Positions 63,255 through 64,000 of a stretch of 64,000 bases of DNA are shown here, one piece after another. Location of the stretch: contig JAPZUC010000001.1 in NCBI GenBank assembly GCA_027533455.1, forward strand, positions 310,001-374,000. Direction: 5' to 3'. Source of the DNA: Porphyrobacter sp. (GTDB lineage Bacteria > Pseudomonadota > Alphaproteobacteria > Sphingomonadales > Sphingomonadaceae). The notes under the pieces are model-generated. The model worked only from the letters and a program-made list of their open reading frames with translations. It did no database searches and was not told where the DNA came from. The first letter of the stretch is position 1, and every line of letters starts with the position of its first letter. The position numbers were made by a program, and so were the translations under genes.

Positions 63255-64000
<746 letters not shown>

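Overview
The window is a gene-dense, high-GC alphaproteobacterial chromosome segment. It is most likely from Sphingomonadales, family Erythrobacteraceae (Erythrobacter/Porphyrobacter-like); this rests on protein content and gene order, not on a database search. There are no insertion sequences, prophages, CRISPR arrays, rRNAs or recognisable tRNAs. Nearly all genes are housekeeping or lineage-typical. The window cuts clpA at its left edge and murA at its right edge.

The central feature is the chromosome-origin neighbourhood. The 335-bp gap between hemE and ppsR (37870-38204) sits where oriC lies in Caulobacter and Rickettsia. It has an AT-rich stretch, several near-DnaA boxes and clustered GANTC sites. 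Around it is the partition locus: parB-parA, rsmG, mnmG, mnmE, rho, hemJ and hemE on the minus strand, and ppsR-maf-aroE-coaE-dnaQ on the plus strand. I find seven exact parS sites (TGTTNCACGTGAAACA) and one degenerate copy. Five of the exact sites lie inside coding regions. One is about 25 kb on the other side of the origin, at 63147. A PopZ-like (DUF2497) pole-organising protein is about 12 kb away.

Layout. 1-6.8 kb: clpA, a secreted protein, the ligase-associated exonuclease and ATP-dependent ligase pair, DUF1993, and a frameshifted DUF1275 membrane-protein gene. 6.8-14.2 kb: gamma-carbonic anhydrase, a spermidine-synthase-like membrane protein, three adjacent GNAT acetyltransferases, hemB and an M23 peptidase. 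14.4-20.1 kb: a SUV3-type helicase, an S4 protein, a 7Fe ferredoxin, CarD and two lipoproteins. 20-26.6 kb: Sua5, an acyl-CoA dehydrogenase, a DUF815 ATPase, a PQQ-type sugar dehydrogenase, free-Met-(R)-sulfoxide reductase and a glycine-zipper protein. 26.6-38.2 kb: the partition/origin block, with a dienelactone hydrolase, small proteins and a short BLUF photoreceptor among its genes. 38.2-43.9 kb: the ppsR-dnaQ operon, hpf, ptsN, a hotdog thioesterase and DUF1491. 44-52.3 kb: cell-wall hydrolase, exonuclease III, erpA, CBS protein, 2Fe-2S ferredoxin, S9 peptidase, popZ, tolC and a PCMT-like gene. 52.5-58 kb: fumC, a LytS/LytTR two-component pair, UrcA and a phosphoesterase. 58-64 kb: rpsI-rplM, ctaA-cutA, MerC, a ThiS-ThiG fusion, an RHH protein and murA.

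Functional themes are origin segregation and translation or tRNA modification (mnmE, mnmG, rsmG, tsaC, hpf), tetrapyrrole and heme synthesis (hemB, hemE, hemJ, ctaA), and Fe-S/redox proteins. I saw no clearly novel multi-gene system. The most interesting items are the parS constellation with the inferred oriC, the frameshifted DUF1275 gene, a GNAT gene that reads 600 bp into its neighbour, a 37-bp-arm inverted repeat at 56083-56173, an internal Gly-Gly in the ThiS-ThiG fusion, and two operator-like dyads.
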